From JAHJCW01 sp965369995 (GTDB lineage Bacteria; Fidelibacterota; Marinisomatia; Marinisomatales; JAHJCW01), in assembly GCA_965369995.1 (NCBI GenBank), contig CBDURO010000046.1:1-11393 (forward strand): 11,393 nt of DNA, in the 5' to 3' direction. Positions 1-6,774 of the stretch are shown in pieces (positions within the stretch are counted from its first letter, which is position 1; the number at the start of each line of letters is the position of its first letter). The notes below the pieces were generated by a model that saw only the letters and a program-made list of their open reading frames with translations, did not search any database and was not told the DNA's origin. A program made the position numbers and the translations under genes.

Positions 1-2
1 CG

Positions 3-218
3 TTTGAACTGCCGTATCTCAAGAAATTCACTTACGATAAACTGCCTGCTTTCATCGAAGAATGGAAAGACGACCCCAAACGCCGCGATGCTTTCATTCG
101 TACAGAGAGAATCCATAAACTGCTCTCACAAGTGGATGATTTTTATGATGAAAAGATAATCCCATGGGATTCGTTATTACGTGAGTTTATTGGTGGGAGT
201 GTGCTTAAATTGCATTAG
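3..218 (+). CDS. Uridine/nucleoside kinase family protein, C-terminal end (partial)
   Basis: The frame is open from the window edge to a TAG at 216-218 and gives 71 residues. It reads as a real C-terminus: a helical, charged stretch followed by a final segment with 'LLREFIGGS' about ten residues from the end. From memory, a tail of the form 'IP-x-x-S-I-L-R-E-F-I-G-G-S' ends the long (about 550 residue) uridine/nucleoside kinase-like proteins that join a TGS/threonyl-tRNA-synthetase-like region to a P-loop phosphoribulokinase/uridine kinase domain. The kinase domain itself lies outside the window, so the call rests on this tail alone. Codon use is more GC-rich than in the following gene. No convincing terminator follows the stop. 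Confidence 0.55.
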   Translation, partial: FELPYLKKFTYDKLPAFIEEWKDDPKRRDAFIRTERIHKLLSQVDDFYDEKIIPWDSLLREFIGGSVLKLH

Positions 219-368
219 GATTGAGGGGTCAGCCGCCAGGGTTCAGGAATCAGTATGATTGTTAAGTTTTCAATTAATTAAAATATACCCTGTATATAAT
301 TTTACTACATAAATAAAATAAATATTGATTTAATAAAAACACTTAATGAGTTTTACGGCTTTTATGGA

Positions 369-1028
369 GTGCAAGATGAAGGCCCATCAAATGATATTTT
401 ACTTATTAATGAAGATATTGAATCTGATTTATCCGTTTTAAATAAAATTATAAAAGATAATATAAACAAATTACACTTTACTAATTGCCAAAACCTAATA
501 GAGGACTTGGCAAATAAACTATCAGATAAGGCACTTTTCATAGAAGAATTGGAACAAATCAAAGATAAAATAAATCTTGATGTCGAAGGTATTTCAAATG
601 GGATTATTTGGTTTCAGCAAGCCCAAGAAACAGATCCAAGACATGTTCAAAATGACAAAATAGTTGGAATTGATGGAATTGATCCAGTTGTTATTAATAA
701 ATTAAAAATTCAAGGTTCATTGATTTTTCGGCTTTATATAGCATTGGTGTATATGCGCGGTGGACCTGTTTATGAAATTCTTAGAATCGGTTCTAACAAT
801 AAATGTAAAATAATGAATATTTGTTATAAACTATTTAATTCTGATTATATTCGACACATCAGAAATTCTCTATCACATGGGACATTTAGGACGAATATTG
901 CAGGAGTTTATTTTAAAGATAATGATTATGAAATAGTTTCAACTCCGGGTTTCTTAGATAAGATGTGTATTTGGCTTTTTGTTTTATATTATCAATGTGT
1001 TTTGTTTGCAAAAAAAGAAATAGATTAA
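369..1028 (+). CDS. Hypothetical protein with HEPN-like RN-x3-H motif
   Basis: I do not recognise a named family. From a GTG at 369 the product has 219 residues. It is mostly helical in appearance, with an acidic N-terminal half, a hydrophobic segment around residues 115-135 and another near the C-terminus (about 195-212). Residues 165-170 read R-N-S-L-S-H, followed by Gly. This matches the R-x4-6-H signature of HEPN domains, which occur in RNases of toxin-antitoxin and defence systems and also in non-catalytic helical proteins. The start is uncertain. The GTG has no good ribosome-binding site, and the frame stays open back to base 300 (stop TAA at 297-299) with protein-like sequence but no ATG, GTG or well-placed TTG. 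The 5' end may therefore be decayed, use a rare start, or be frameshifted. The gene is visibly more AT-rich than the kinase tail before it and stands alone with no antitoxin-like partner, which suggests transfer. That the frame is coding is fairly likely; HEPN function is inference. Confidence 0.6.
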   Translation: MQDEGPSNDILLINEDIESDLSVLNKIIKDNINKLHFTNCQNLIEDLANKLSDKALFIEELEQIKDKINLDVEGISNGIIWFQQAQETDPRHVQNDKIVGIDGIDPVVINKLKIQGSLIFRLYIALVYMRGGPVYEILRIGSNNKCKIMNICYKLFNSDYIRHIRNSLSHGTFRTNIAGVYFKDNDYEIVSTPGFLDKMCIWLFVLYYQCVLFAKKEID

Positions 1029-1093
1029 ATCAAATGTGGCATAATCAAATATAAATAGTAATGATTTTTATACTTCACAACAATCCAACAACA

Positions 1094-1134
1094 GCGTGTA
1101 TACAAAATGGCCTGCGACTACTTCGCATACACGC
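1094..1134. repeat. Hairpin-forming element, possibly a REP-like repeat
   Basis: Arms gcgtgtat (1094-1101) and atacacgc (1127-1134) are perfect inverted copies separated by 25 nt. The loop contains 'cctgcgacta' and the right flank reads 'cgcaatga'. It resembles the 'tgcgac...cgcaatga' type of dispersed element common in environmental genomes. No second copy is seen in this window, so the repeat call is tentative. No T-tract follows, so it is not a terminator. Confidence 0.35.
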
Positions 1135-1170
1135 AATGATCGATGTAATTGTTCTATAGCAAATATTTAA

Positions 1171-1205
1171 TATCTTTGTGTCCTCAGTGTTTTCACGGTT
1201 TTTAA
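1171..1205. repeat. Dispersed intergenic repeat, copy A (ctttgtgtc type)
   Basis: The sequence 'tctttgtgtcctcagtg' followed by 'cacggtttttaat' is a degenerate match to copy B at 3531-3553 ('cttcgtgtctttgtggtt') and, inverted, to 8170-8190 and 8260-8284. All copies lie between genes. Function is unknown. Confidence 0.5.
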
Positions 1206-1211
1206 TCTTTC

Positions 1212-1236
1212 GTTTAATTCGTTTATTTCATTGTTA
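1212..1236 (+). repeat. 25-nt module shared in inverted orientation with 8201-8225
   Basis: Bases 1212-1236 match the reverse complement of 8201-8225 at 23 of 25 positions. The differences are at module positions 5 and 15. The module is built from 'attcgttta' and 'ttcattgtta'. It sits next to a ctttgtgtc-type repeat at both sites, so the two seem to form a composite element. Confidence 0.55.
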
Positions 1237-1264
1237 ATATGTCCTGTTCGCAATATTGACATAT
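1237..1264. promoter_or_regulatory. Inverted repeat, candidate activator site upstream of clpB
   Basis: Arms ATATGTC (1237-1243) and GACATAT (1258-1264) are perfect inverted copies with a 14-nt spacer. The centre lies about 100 bp upstream of the transcription start expected from the -24/-12 promoter, in the usual range for binding sites of sigma-54 enhancer-binding proteins. The symmetry is seen directly; the role is inferred. Confidence 0.35.
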
Positions 1265-1268
1265 CATA

Positions 1269-1283
1269 GTGCCATAATGGCAC
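1269..1283. promoter_or_regulatory. Perfect palindrome GTGCCAT-A-ATGGCAC upstream of clpB
   Basis: This is a 15-bp palindrome with 7-bp arms around a single central A. Its centre is about 75 bp upstream of the start predicted from the sigma-54 promoter, which fits an upstream activator site. It does not match CIRCE (TTAGCACTC-N9-GAGTGCTAA). The protein that would bind it is unknown. Confidence 0.45.
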
Positions 1284-1324
1284 ACCACCAATTTTAACAA
1301 TCCTAATTGTCGTGGTTTAGTTTT

Positions 1325-1340
1325 TGGCACGGTTAGTGCC
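1325..1340 (+). promoter_or_regulatory. Sigma-54 (-24/-12) promoter for clpB
   Basis: The sequence TGGCACG-GTTA-GTGCC matches the sigma-54 consensus TGGCACG-N4-TTGCW. All seven bases of the -24 block match. The invariant GG (1326-1327) and GC (1338-1339) have the required spacing. Only the first T and the last W of the -12 block differ. Transcription would start near 1351, leaving about 35 nt of leader before the ATG. The block is also symmetric (GGCAC at 1326-1330, GTGCC at 1336-1340), so a repressor site is the alternative reading. Confidence 0.7.
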
Positions 1341-1371
1341 TAATTATTATTGACTTATATCTATTTATTTT

Positions 1372-1376
1372 GAGGT
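1372..1376 (+). promoter_or_regulatory. Ribosome-binding site of clpB
   Basis: GAGGT lies 9 nt before the ATG at 1386 and fixes that start. This matters because the protein begins without the usual N-domain. Confidence 0.65.
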
Positions 1377-1385
1377 AATAATTTT

Positions 1386-3458
1386 ATGAATCAAGCACAA
1401 CAAATGAACCCTGAACAGGGAATAAATGCCATTGAAAAATATGGTGTAAATCTCACCCAACTTGCTAAGGAGGGCAAAATTGACCCTGTGATTGGCAGGG
1501 AAGATGAGATACGTCGTATCATCCAAATTTTGTCGCGGCGGACAAAAAACAATCCGGTTTTAATTGGTGAACCCGGAACGGGGAAAACTACTGTAATTGA
1601 AGGTTTGGCAAAACGCATTGTGGAAGGTGATGTACCGGAAAACATCAAAAATAAACAGCTTGTCACACTTGATCTGAGTGCGATGGTTGCCGGTGCAATG
1701 TACCGCGGACAATTTGAGGAGCGCCTAAAGAATTTTATAAAGCAAGTGGTTGAAGCCGATGGTGAGATAATCGTTTTTATTGATGAATTACACATGATAG
1801 TCGGCGCCGGTGGTGCGGAAGGACAAATGGATGTTTCCAATATGATTAAACCGGAATTGGCACGCGGTCGGATGAAAGTTGTGGGAGCTACAACGCTTGG
1901 CGAGTATCAAAAATATATCGAAAAAGATGCAGCCTTGGAACGCCGTTTTCAACAAGTTTATATTGGTGAACCAAATATTGAAGATACGATCACAATTCTG
2001 CGTGGAATTAAGGACAAGTACGATGTGCATCACGGTTTACATATCCGCGACTCAGCTCTCATCGCAGCAGCGACATTATCTGATCGCTATATTTCCGATC
2101 GGTTTTTACCGGACAAAGCAGTGGACTTAATGGACGAAGCCGCCGCGAAAATTCGTATAGAGATGAATTCTGCTCCTGCCGAAATTGACGATGCGAGACG
2201 TAAACTATTGCAATTAGAAATAGAACGCGAGGCGTTAAAAAAGGAAAAAGATAAGCGCTCTAAAGAACGCTTGGGAGAAGTTAAAACTGAAATTCATATC
2301 TTGAAGAAAAAATTAGCTAAACTCACTAAAATATGGGAAGATGAAAAAGCGGTGGTGAGTGAAATCCAATCTTTAAAAGAAAAATTGGACGGTTTAAATA
2401 CACAAGCGGAAGCATCGCAGCGCGAAGGAGATTACCAAACTGCCGCAAAAATCCAATATAGTGAAATTCCGACACTGGAAAAAGAATTGGAAGCCCAAAA
2501 CCGCATTTTGGAAAACAGCAAATTTTTAAAATTGGAAGTTGGAACAGAGGATATTGCGGAAATTGTATCCAAATGGACAGGAATCCCGGTTACAAAAATG
2601 CTTTCCGGTGAAAAAGAAAAATTATTAGAGTTGGAAGCTCAATTACAAAATCGTGTAGTTGGACAAGATGAAGCCGTTGAGAGAGTATCAGATGTTATCC
2701 GCATGTCAAAATTAGGTATTACAGACCGTGATCGCCCATTGGGCTCATTTCTATTCATGGGAAACACCGGAGTCGGTAAAACCGAACTTGGCAAAACCTT
2801 AGCTGAAGCACTTTTCGACGATGAAAATGCAATTGTCCGAATTGATATGAGTGAATACATGGAGCAGCATTCCATTTCCAAATTGATTGGTTCGCCTCCG
2901 GGATACATCGGCTATGACGAAGGTGGACAGTTAACGGAGAAAATCCGTAGGCGACCCTATTCCGTATTACTTTTTGATGAAATAGAAAAAGCGCATCCCA
3001 ATGTATTGAACATTTTATTGCAGATTTTAGACGATGGTCGCTTAACCGATACCAAAGGGCGAACGGTAAATTTTAAAAATACAATAATTATTATGACATC
3101 AAATATGGCGCAAGGTGACATTAAAAAGTATTTAAGACCGGAATTCATTAACCGGATTGATGAAATTGTTACTTTCAATGACTTGAACGAAGCTGTAATC
3201 CACAAAATTGTTGATATTCAGTTGAACAAGATTTATAAAAGGTTAGCGGAGCAGAATATAGTTTTGGAAGTTGACCAAAGCGTGAAAGATTATTTAGTTA
3301 AAAATGGTTATGTTCCTGAATACGGCGCCCGCCCAATTAACCGTATCATCAAGCGGGAGATATTGGCGGAGCTATCAAGGTTTATTTTAGAACATCCGGA
3401 AGAGAATAAGTTGAAGGCGGTGATTGAAGGTGGGGAGATTGTGATTGGGAAGAGTTAA
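1386..3458 (+). CDS. clpB: ClpB-type AAA+ disaggregase without N-domain
   Basis: This cytoplasmic ATP-driven unfoldase of the ClpB/Hsp104 class would extract proteins from aggregates together with DnaK. It has 690 residues, against about 860 usually. D1 follows almost at once, with Walker A GEPGTGKT (61-68), pore loop with Tyr106 (M-Y-R-G) and Walker B VFIDE (130-134). A full coiled-coil M-domain lies at about residues 260-390; this separates ClpB from ClpA and most ClpC. D2 has Walker A GNTGVGKT (459-466), pore loop GYIGYDEGG, Walker B LLFDE (528-532), the RPEFINR segment (584-590) and a C-terminal YGARP sensor-2 motif. Two things are odd. The N-terminal substrate domain is missing, although promoter and ribosome-binding site fit the ATG at 1386. 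Only 10 residues separate TSN (571-573) from RPEF (584), against about 30 in E. coli ClpB. The ATPase motifs look intact, so it is probably active. It is monocistronic between a sigma-54 promoter and a terminator. A full-length ClpB may exist elsewhere in the genome. Confidence 0.93.
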   Translation: MNQAQQMNPEQGINAIEKYGVNLTQLAKEGKIDPVIGREDEIRRIIQILSRRTKNNPVLIGEPGTGKTTVIEGLAKRIVEGDVPENIKNKQLVTLDLSAMVAGAMYRGQFEERLKNFIKQVVEADGEIIVFIDELHMIVGAGGAEGQMDVSNMIKPELARGRMKVVGATTLGEYQKYIEKDAALERRFQQVYIGEPNIEDTITILRGIKDKYDVHHGLHIRDSALIAAATLSDRYISDRFLPDKAVDLMDEAAAKIRIEMNSAPAEIDDARRKLLQLEIEREALKKEKDKRSKERLGEVKTEIHILKKKLAKLTKIWEDEKAVVSEIQSLKEKLDGLNTQAEASQREGDYQTAAKIQYSEIPTLEKELEAQNRILENSKFLKLEVGTEDIAEIVSKWTGIPVTKMLSGEKEKLLELEAQLQNRVVGQDEAVERVSDVIRMSKLGITDRDRPLGSFLFMGNTGVGKTELGKTLAEALFDDENAIVRIDMSEYMEQHSISKLIGSPPGYIGYDEGGQLTEKIRRRPYSVLLFDEIEKAHPNVLNILLQILDDGRLTDTKGRTVNFKNTIIIMTSNMAQGDIKKYLRPEFINRIDEIVTFNDLNEAVIHKIVDIQLNKIYKRLAEQNIVLEVDQSVKDYLVKNGYVPEYGARPINRIIKREILAELSRFILEHPEENKLKAVIEGGEIVIGKS

Positions 3459-3490
3459 TGAGTCAATGAGTTTGTGAGTTTTTGAGTTAA
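3459..3490 (+). repeat. Four tandem 8-bp units (TGAGTnnn)
   Basis: Directly after the clpB stop come tgagtcaa, tgagtttg, tgagtttt and tgagttaa. The period is exactly 8 bp, with TGAGT conserved and three variable bases. The last unit runs into the left arm of the terminator. This looks like a short simple repeat that arose by slippage. No function is evident. Confidence 0.6.
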
Positions 3491-3520
3491 AGTGTCTACT
3501 GATTTAGTGGGCACTTTTTT
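3489..3520 (+). terminator. Intrinsic terminator of clpB
   Basis: AAAGTGTCTACT (3489-3500) pairs with AGTGGGCACTTT (3506-3517) in a 12-bp stem with two G-U pairs and a 5-nt loop (gattt). A run of six T (3515-3520) ends it. It lies 30 bp after the clpB stop and separates clpB from the hydroxyproline operon. Confidence 0.85.
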
Positions 3521-3530
3521 CTTATGCTAA

Positions 3531-3553
3531 TTCTTCGTGTCTTTGTGGTTAAT
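3531..3553. repeat. Dispersed intergenic repeat, copy B
   Basis: 'cttcgtgtctttgtggtt' plus 'aat' is the cleanest copy in the window of the repeat also seen at 1171-1205 and, inverted, at 8170-8190 and 8260-8284. It lies in the gap between the clpB terminator and hypE. Confidence 0.55.
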
Positions 3554-3606
3554 AATTATTTTACATTGTTTCTCTTTATAATTTAGCTTGAAATTTGCCT
3601 CCCATT

Positions 3607-4401
3607 ATGAGCAAAACAGGAATCATTTTTGATATAAAAAAATATGCCATTCATGATGGTCCCGGAATTCGTACGACAGTATTTTTCAAAGGTTGTTCTA
3701 TGGGCTGTCAATGGTGCCACAATCCGGAGAGTAAGAATATTGGTATTGAAGAATTTATGGTGAAAGATCGTATTAAAAAATCAACTAAGAACGAAACAGT
3801 CGGTTATGAAATATCTGTAGATGAAATAATGGAAAAAATCGAACAAGACAGGGTCTTTTATGATGAATCAAATGGAGGTGTAACATTCTCAGGTGGGGAA
3901 CCATTAGTACAAATCAATTTTCTACTTGAATTATTAAAAAGATGTAAAAAATCTGATCTTCATACAGTAGTTGATACTTCCGGAGAAGCAAGCTGGAATG
4001 ATTTTGAAAAAATTCAAAAGTATGTTGATCTATTTTTATACGATATAAAAATGATTGATGAAAAATTGCACAAAAAGTACACAGGAGTATCAAATAAACG
4101 AGCGCATAAAAATCTAATTCAACTTATTGGTGATGGAAATAATGTTGAATTACGTATTCCCTTAATACCAGGAATAACCGATTCTGATAAGAATATTAAT
4201 AAAATTATACAATTTATTAGCTTACTCAGTCCGTTACCAAATGTAACTTTATTGGCTTATAATCCTTTAAATCGGGATAAATTAGATAGATTCTGTTTGG
4301 AAAATCCCTTGGGTAAGTTAAAAGTACAGTCTAAACAGAAATTATTGGAGATCAAACAGCAATTTATAGCTCAAGGAATTAATGCCACATTAGGCGAATA
4401 A
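3607..4401 (+). CDS. hypE: Glycyl radical enzyme activase (radical SAM), HypE-like
   Basis: This is a radical SAM protein that uses S-adenosylmethionine and a [4Fe-4S] cluster to place the glycyl radical on its partner, here the next gene product. The cluster-binding CxxxCxxC is Cys30, Cys34 and Cys37 (G-C-S-M-G-C-Q-W-C), preceded by the family segment 'HDGPGIRTTVFFKGC'. The GGEP SAM-binding motif is at 96-99. The ATG at 3607 (264 residues) is preferred over an in-frame TTG at 3595, because the family begins just before a 'G-I-I-F-D-I' strand. No clear ribosome-binding site precedes either. Most activases other than that of pyruvate formate-lyase carry a ferredoxin-like insert with two more clusters after the first motif. 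This one has no further cysteines in that region (residues 38-95) and is correspondingly short. It ends 2 bp before hypD, which strongly suggests translational coupling. The substrate is inferred from the neighbour. Confidence 0.9.
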   Translation: MSKTGIIFDIKKYAIHDGPGIRTTVFFKGCSMGCQWCHNPESKNIGIEEFMVKDRIKKSTKNETVGYEISVDEIMEKIEQDRVFYDESNGGVTFSGGEPLVQINFLLELLKRCKKSDLHTVVDTSGEASWNDFEKIQKYVDLFLYDIKMIDEKLHKKYTGVSNKRAHKNLIQLIGDGNNVELRIPLIPGITDSDKNINKIIQFISLLSPLPNVTLLAYNPLNRDKLDRFCLENPLGKLKVQSKQKLLEIKQQFIAQGINATLGE

Positions 4402-4403
4402 TT

Positions 4404-6764
4404 ATGAATAACCGCATTAAAAAATTACGTCAACAGAGCTTAGATGCGATTCCGACTATTTCATTGGAACGTGCCGAGTTGCTAACCGATTTTTATAAGA
4501 GCGGCGTAGCCGATGCCGCTTCTGTTCCCGTTGCTCGCGCCATGGCATTCCAATATATACTTGAGAATAAATCAATTTGTATTAATGAAGGTGAATTAAT
4601 CGTCGGTGAGCGAGGTCCAACGCCTAAGGCGACGCCAACCTACCCTGAAATTTGCACCCACACCAAAGAAGATTTTGAGATTTTGAATGATAGGGAGAAA
4701 GTTTCCTTTAAAGTTGATGAAAAATCGTTCGTAATTCAGCAAGAAAAAATACAACCATTTTGGAGTGGTCGTTCCATTCGGGATAGAATATTAGAAGCTG
4801 TTGGGAAAGATTGGCAAGATGTTTATAAAGCCGGTGTATTTACCGAATTTATGGAACAACGCGCTCCCGGGCATACAGTGATGGATGATAAGATATTTCG
4901 AAAAGGGTTCACCGATTTTAAAAAGGATATCAACAAAAGCATTGTCAAATTGGATTTATTGAATGATCCAAATGCTTACGATAAACAAGAAGAATTAAAA
5001 GCAATTGAGATATCAGCAGAAGCGTTAATTAAATTTGCAAAAAGATATTCAAAAGAAACCAAAATACTTGCTGAAAAAGAAAAAAATAAAAAGCGGAAGT
5101 TGGAATTATTAGAGGTCGCACGGATTTGTAACAAAATACCCCAAAATGCACCTGATACTTTTCATGAAGCATTACAATATTATTGGTTTGTGCATTTAGG
5201 AGTTATTACGGAACTAAATACATGGGATTCTTTTAATCCGGGACGTTTGGATCAACATTTATATCCATTTTATCAGCAGGGACTTGCGAATGGTTCATTG
5301 ACGGAAGAAAAAGTCCGTGAATTATTGCAAGCTTTTTGGGTGAAATTCAATAATCAGCCTGCTCCTCCCAAGGTGGGAGTTACTGCTCTGGAAAGTAACA
5401 CCTATACTGATTTTTGTTTAATTAATACCGGTGGATTGACTGAAACAGGTGAAGATGCCGTTAATGATTTATCATTTATTATTTTGGATATTATTGAAGA
5501 GATGCGGCTGTTGCAGCCGAGCTCAATGGTACAAATCAGCAAAAAAACCCCTGATGAATTTTTACTAAGAGCATTGAAAATTGTAAAAACCGGATTTGGC
5601 CAACCTTCATTTTTTAATACGGATGCCATTATTCAAGAGCTAATACGACAAGGTAAATCAATTATAGATGCACGCAATGGTGGTGCAAGTGGCTGTGTTG
5701 AGGCGGGAGCGTTTGGTAAGGAGAGTTACATTCTTACTGGATATTTTAATATTCCCAAAGTGTTGGAGATAACATTAAATAATGGATATGATCCACGTAC
5801 CAAAATGAGCATTGGATTAAAAACCGGTGATCCTATAAAATTCAAATCATTTGATGAATTATTAGCTGCATTCCAAAAACAATTAAATCATTTTATTGAT
5901 ATCAAAATTCGCGGAAATAGAATTATTGAACGGCTCTGGGCAACAATTTTACCATCTCCGTTTATGTCTTTATTGATTGATGATTGTATTACAAAAGGTG
6001 TTGATTATAACGCGGGAGGCGCTCGTTACAATTCATCCTATATCCAAGGTGTAGGTATGGGCAGTATCACTGATTCGCTATCCGCGATTAAGTATGTCGT
6101 TTACGAAGATAATAGATTACCAATGAAAGACTTTTTAAAGGCGCTGAAAAATAATTTTAACGGGTACGATGAGTTATACGACACATTGTTAAATGGCGTA
6201 CCAAAATACGGGAATGATAATGATCGAGCCGATGATATTTTACGACAAGTATTCGAAATGTATTTTGAAGCAATTGATGGCAGACCTAACACCAAAGGTG
6301 GCGAATATAGAGTAAATCTATTACCGACCACTTGTCATATTTATTTTGGCAGTGTCATCGGCGCTTTGCCCGATGGTCGCAAAGCGGGAGTTCCGCTATC
6401 GGAAGGAATTTCACCGGTTCAGGGTGCCGATAGACACGGTCCTACTGCAGTATTAAAATCTGCCGCGAAAATTGATCATTTACGAACGGGAGGTACACTG
6501 CTTAATCAAAAATTCACACCGCAAGTATTAGAAAGTGAAGCGAGTTTAAAGAAGTTAGGGCATTTGATTCGTTCATATTTTAAAATGGATGGACATCATA
6601 TTCAGTTTAATGTTGTAACAGCGGATACATTAAGAAAAGCACAGAAAAATCCTGAAAAATACCGCGACTTAATTGTGCGCGTTGCCGGTTACAGCGATTA
6701 TTTTGTTGATCTTGGAGAGGATTTGCAAAATGAAATTATTGAGCGTTCTGAACAGAAGATATAG
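4404..6764 (+). CDS. hypD: Trans-4-hydroxy-L-proline dehydratase (glycyl radical enzyme)
   Basis: This 786-residue cytoplasmic glycyl radical enzyme would dehydrate trans-4-hydroxy-L-proline to 1-pyrroline-5-carboxylate, which ProC can reduce to proline. The thiyl cysteine is Cys431 in G-A-S-G-C-V-E-A-G with the base Glu433. The radical glycine is Gly762 in R-V-A-G-Y-S near the C-terminus. Recalled numbering for Clostridioides difficile HypD is Cys434, Glu436 and Gly765, a constant offset of 3. Long segments also match my memory of that enzyme, among them 'FTEFMEQRAPGHTV', 'VKFNNQPAPPKVG', 'QPSSMVQISKKTP', 'YILTGYFNIPK' and 'MDGHHIQFNV'. Other members such as pyruvate formate-lyase (adjacent Cys pair), choline lyase or glycerol dehydratase fit less well. 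It is full length with no break. The name is shared with an unrelated hydrogenase-maturation gene; that is not meant here. Its activase lies directly upstream and an Xaa-Pro peptidase directly downstream. Oxygen would inactivate it, so the host is expected to live without oxygen at least part of the time. Confidence 0.92.
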   Translation: MNNRIKKLRQQSLDAIPTISLERAELLTDFYKSGVADAASVPVARAMAFQYILENKSICINEGELIVGERGPTPKATPTYPEICTHTKEDFEILNDREKVSFKVDEKSFVIQQEKIQPFWSGRSIRDRILEAVGKDWQDVYKAGVFTEFMEQRAPGHTVMDDKIFRKGFTDFKKDINKSIVKLDLLNDPNAYDKQEELKAIEISAEALIKFAKRYSKETKILAEKEKNKKRKLELLEVARICNKIPQNAPDTFHEALQYYWFVHLGVITELNTWDSFNPGRLDQHLYPFYQQGLANGSLTEEKVRELLQAFWVKFNNQPAPPKVGVTALESNTYTDFCLINTGGLTETGEDAVNDLSFIILDIIEEMRLLQPSSMVQISKKTPDEFLLRALKIVKTGFGQPSFFNTDAIIQELIRQGKSIIDARNGGASGCVEAGAFGKESYILTGYFNIPKVLEITLNNGYDPRTKMSIGLKTGDPIKFKSFDELLAAFQKQLNHFIDIKIRGNRIIERLWATILPSPFMSLLIDDCITKGVDYNAGGARYNSSYIQGVGMGSITDSLSAIKYVVYEDNRLPMKDFLKALKNNFNGYDELYDTLLNGVPKYGNDNDRADDILRQVFEMYFEAIDGRPNTKGGEYRVNLLPTTCHIYFGSVIGALPDGRKAGVPLSEGISPVQGADRHGPTAVLKSAAKIDHLRTGGTLLNQKFTPQVLESEASLKKLGHLIRSYFKMDGHHIQFNVVTADTLRKAQKNPEKYRDLIVRVAGYSDYFVDLGEDLQNEIIERSEQKI

Positions 6765-6767
6765 GAG
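6763..6767 (+). promoter_or_regulatory. Ribosome-binding site that sets the start of the M24 peptidase
   Basis: AGGAG overlaps the hypD stop codon (TAG at 6762-6764) and lies 7 nt before the ATG at 6775. It favours this ATG over in-frame starts further upstream, which lie inside hypD. Confidence 0.75.
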
Positions 6768-6774
6768 TAATGAA

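Larger units (their letters stand above)
1029..1385. other. 357-bp gene-free region upstream of clpB
   Basis: I see no coding frame here. From left to right it holds a hairpin-forming element (1094-1134), a repeat of the 'ctttgtgtcctcagtg' type (1171-1205), a further 25-nt module that recurs inverted at 8201-8225 (1212-1236), two inverted repeats (1237-1264 and 1269-1283), a sigma-54-type promoter (1325-1340) and the clpB ribosome-binding site. The left half looks like accumulated dispersed repeats and the right half like a regulatory region. Confidence 0.7.

Noticed and set aside
219..260. Repeat-like string 'gggtcagccgccagggttcagg' after the kinase tail
   Set aside because: It has a repetitive look (tcag, cagg), but no second copy or clear symmetry is present in the window.
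295..300. TATAAT as a promoter for the HEPN-like gene
   Set aside because: No -35 element at proper spacing, and it lies right at the beginning of the open frame, so its meaning is unclear.
364..435. ATG at 364 as the start of a gene
   Set aside because: This frame meets a stop after about two dozen codons and does not match the coding frame of the 369-1028 gene.
1094..1134. Intrinsic terminator after the HEPN-like gene
   Set aside because: The stem is only 8 bp with a 25-nt loop and no T-tract follows.
1269..1283. HrcA/CIRCE operator upstream of clpB
   Set aside because: Half-sites are GTGCCAT/ATGGCAC with a 1-nt centre, not TTAGCACTC-N9-GAGTGCTAA.
3577..3582. TATAAT as a -10 box for the hypE-hypD operon
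   Set aside because: The nearest -35-like TTTACA (3560-3565) is only 11 bp away and nothing fitting lies at 16-18 bp. In AT-rich spacer a chance match is likely.
6673..6774. Longer start for the M24 peptidase inside hypD
   Set aside because: The extra N-terminal residues do not resemble aminopeptidase P, whereas AGGAG at 6763-6767 fits the ATG at 6775.
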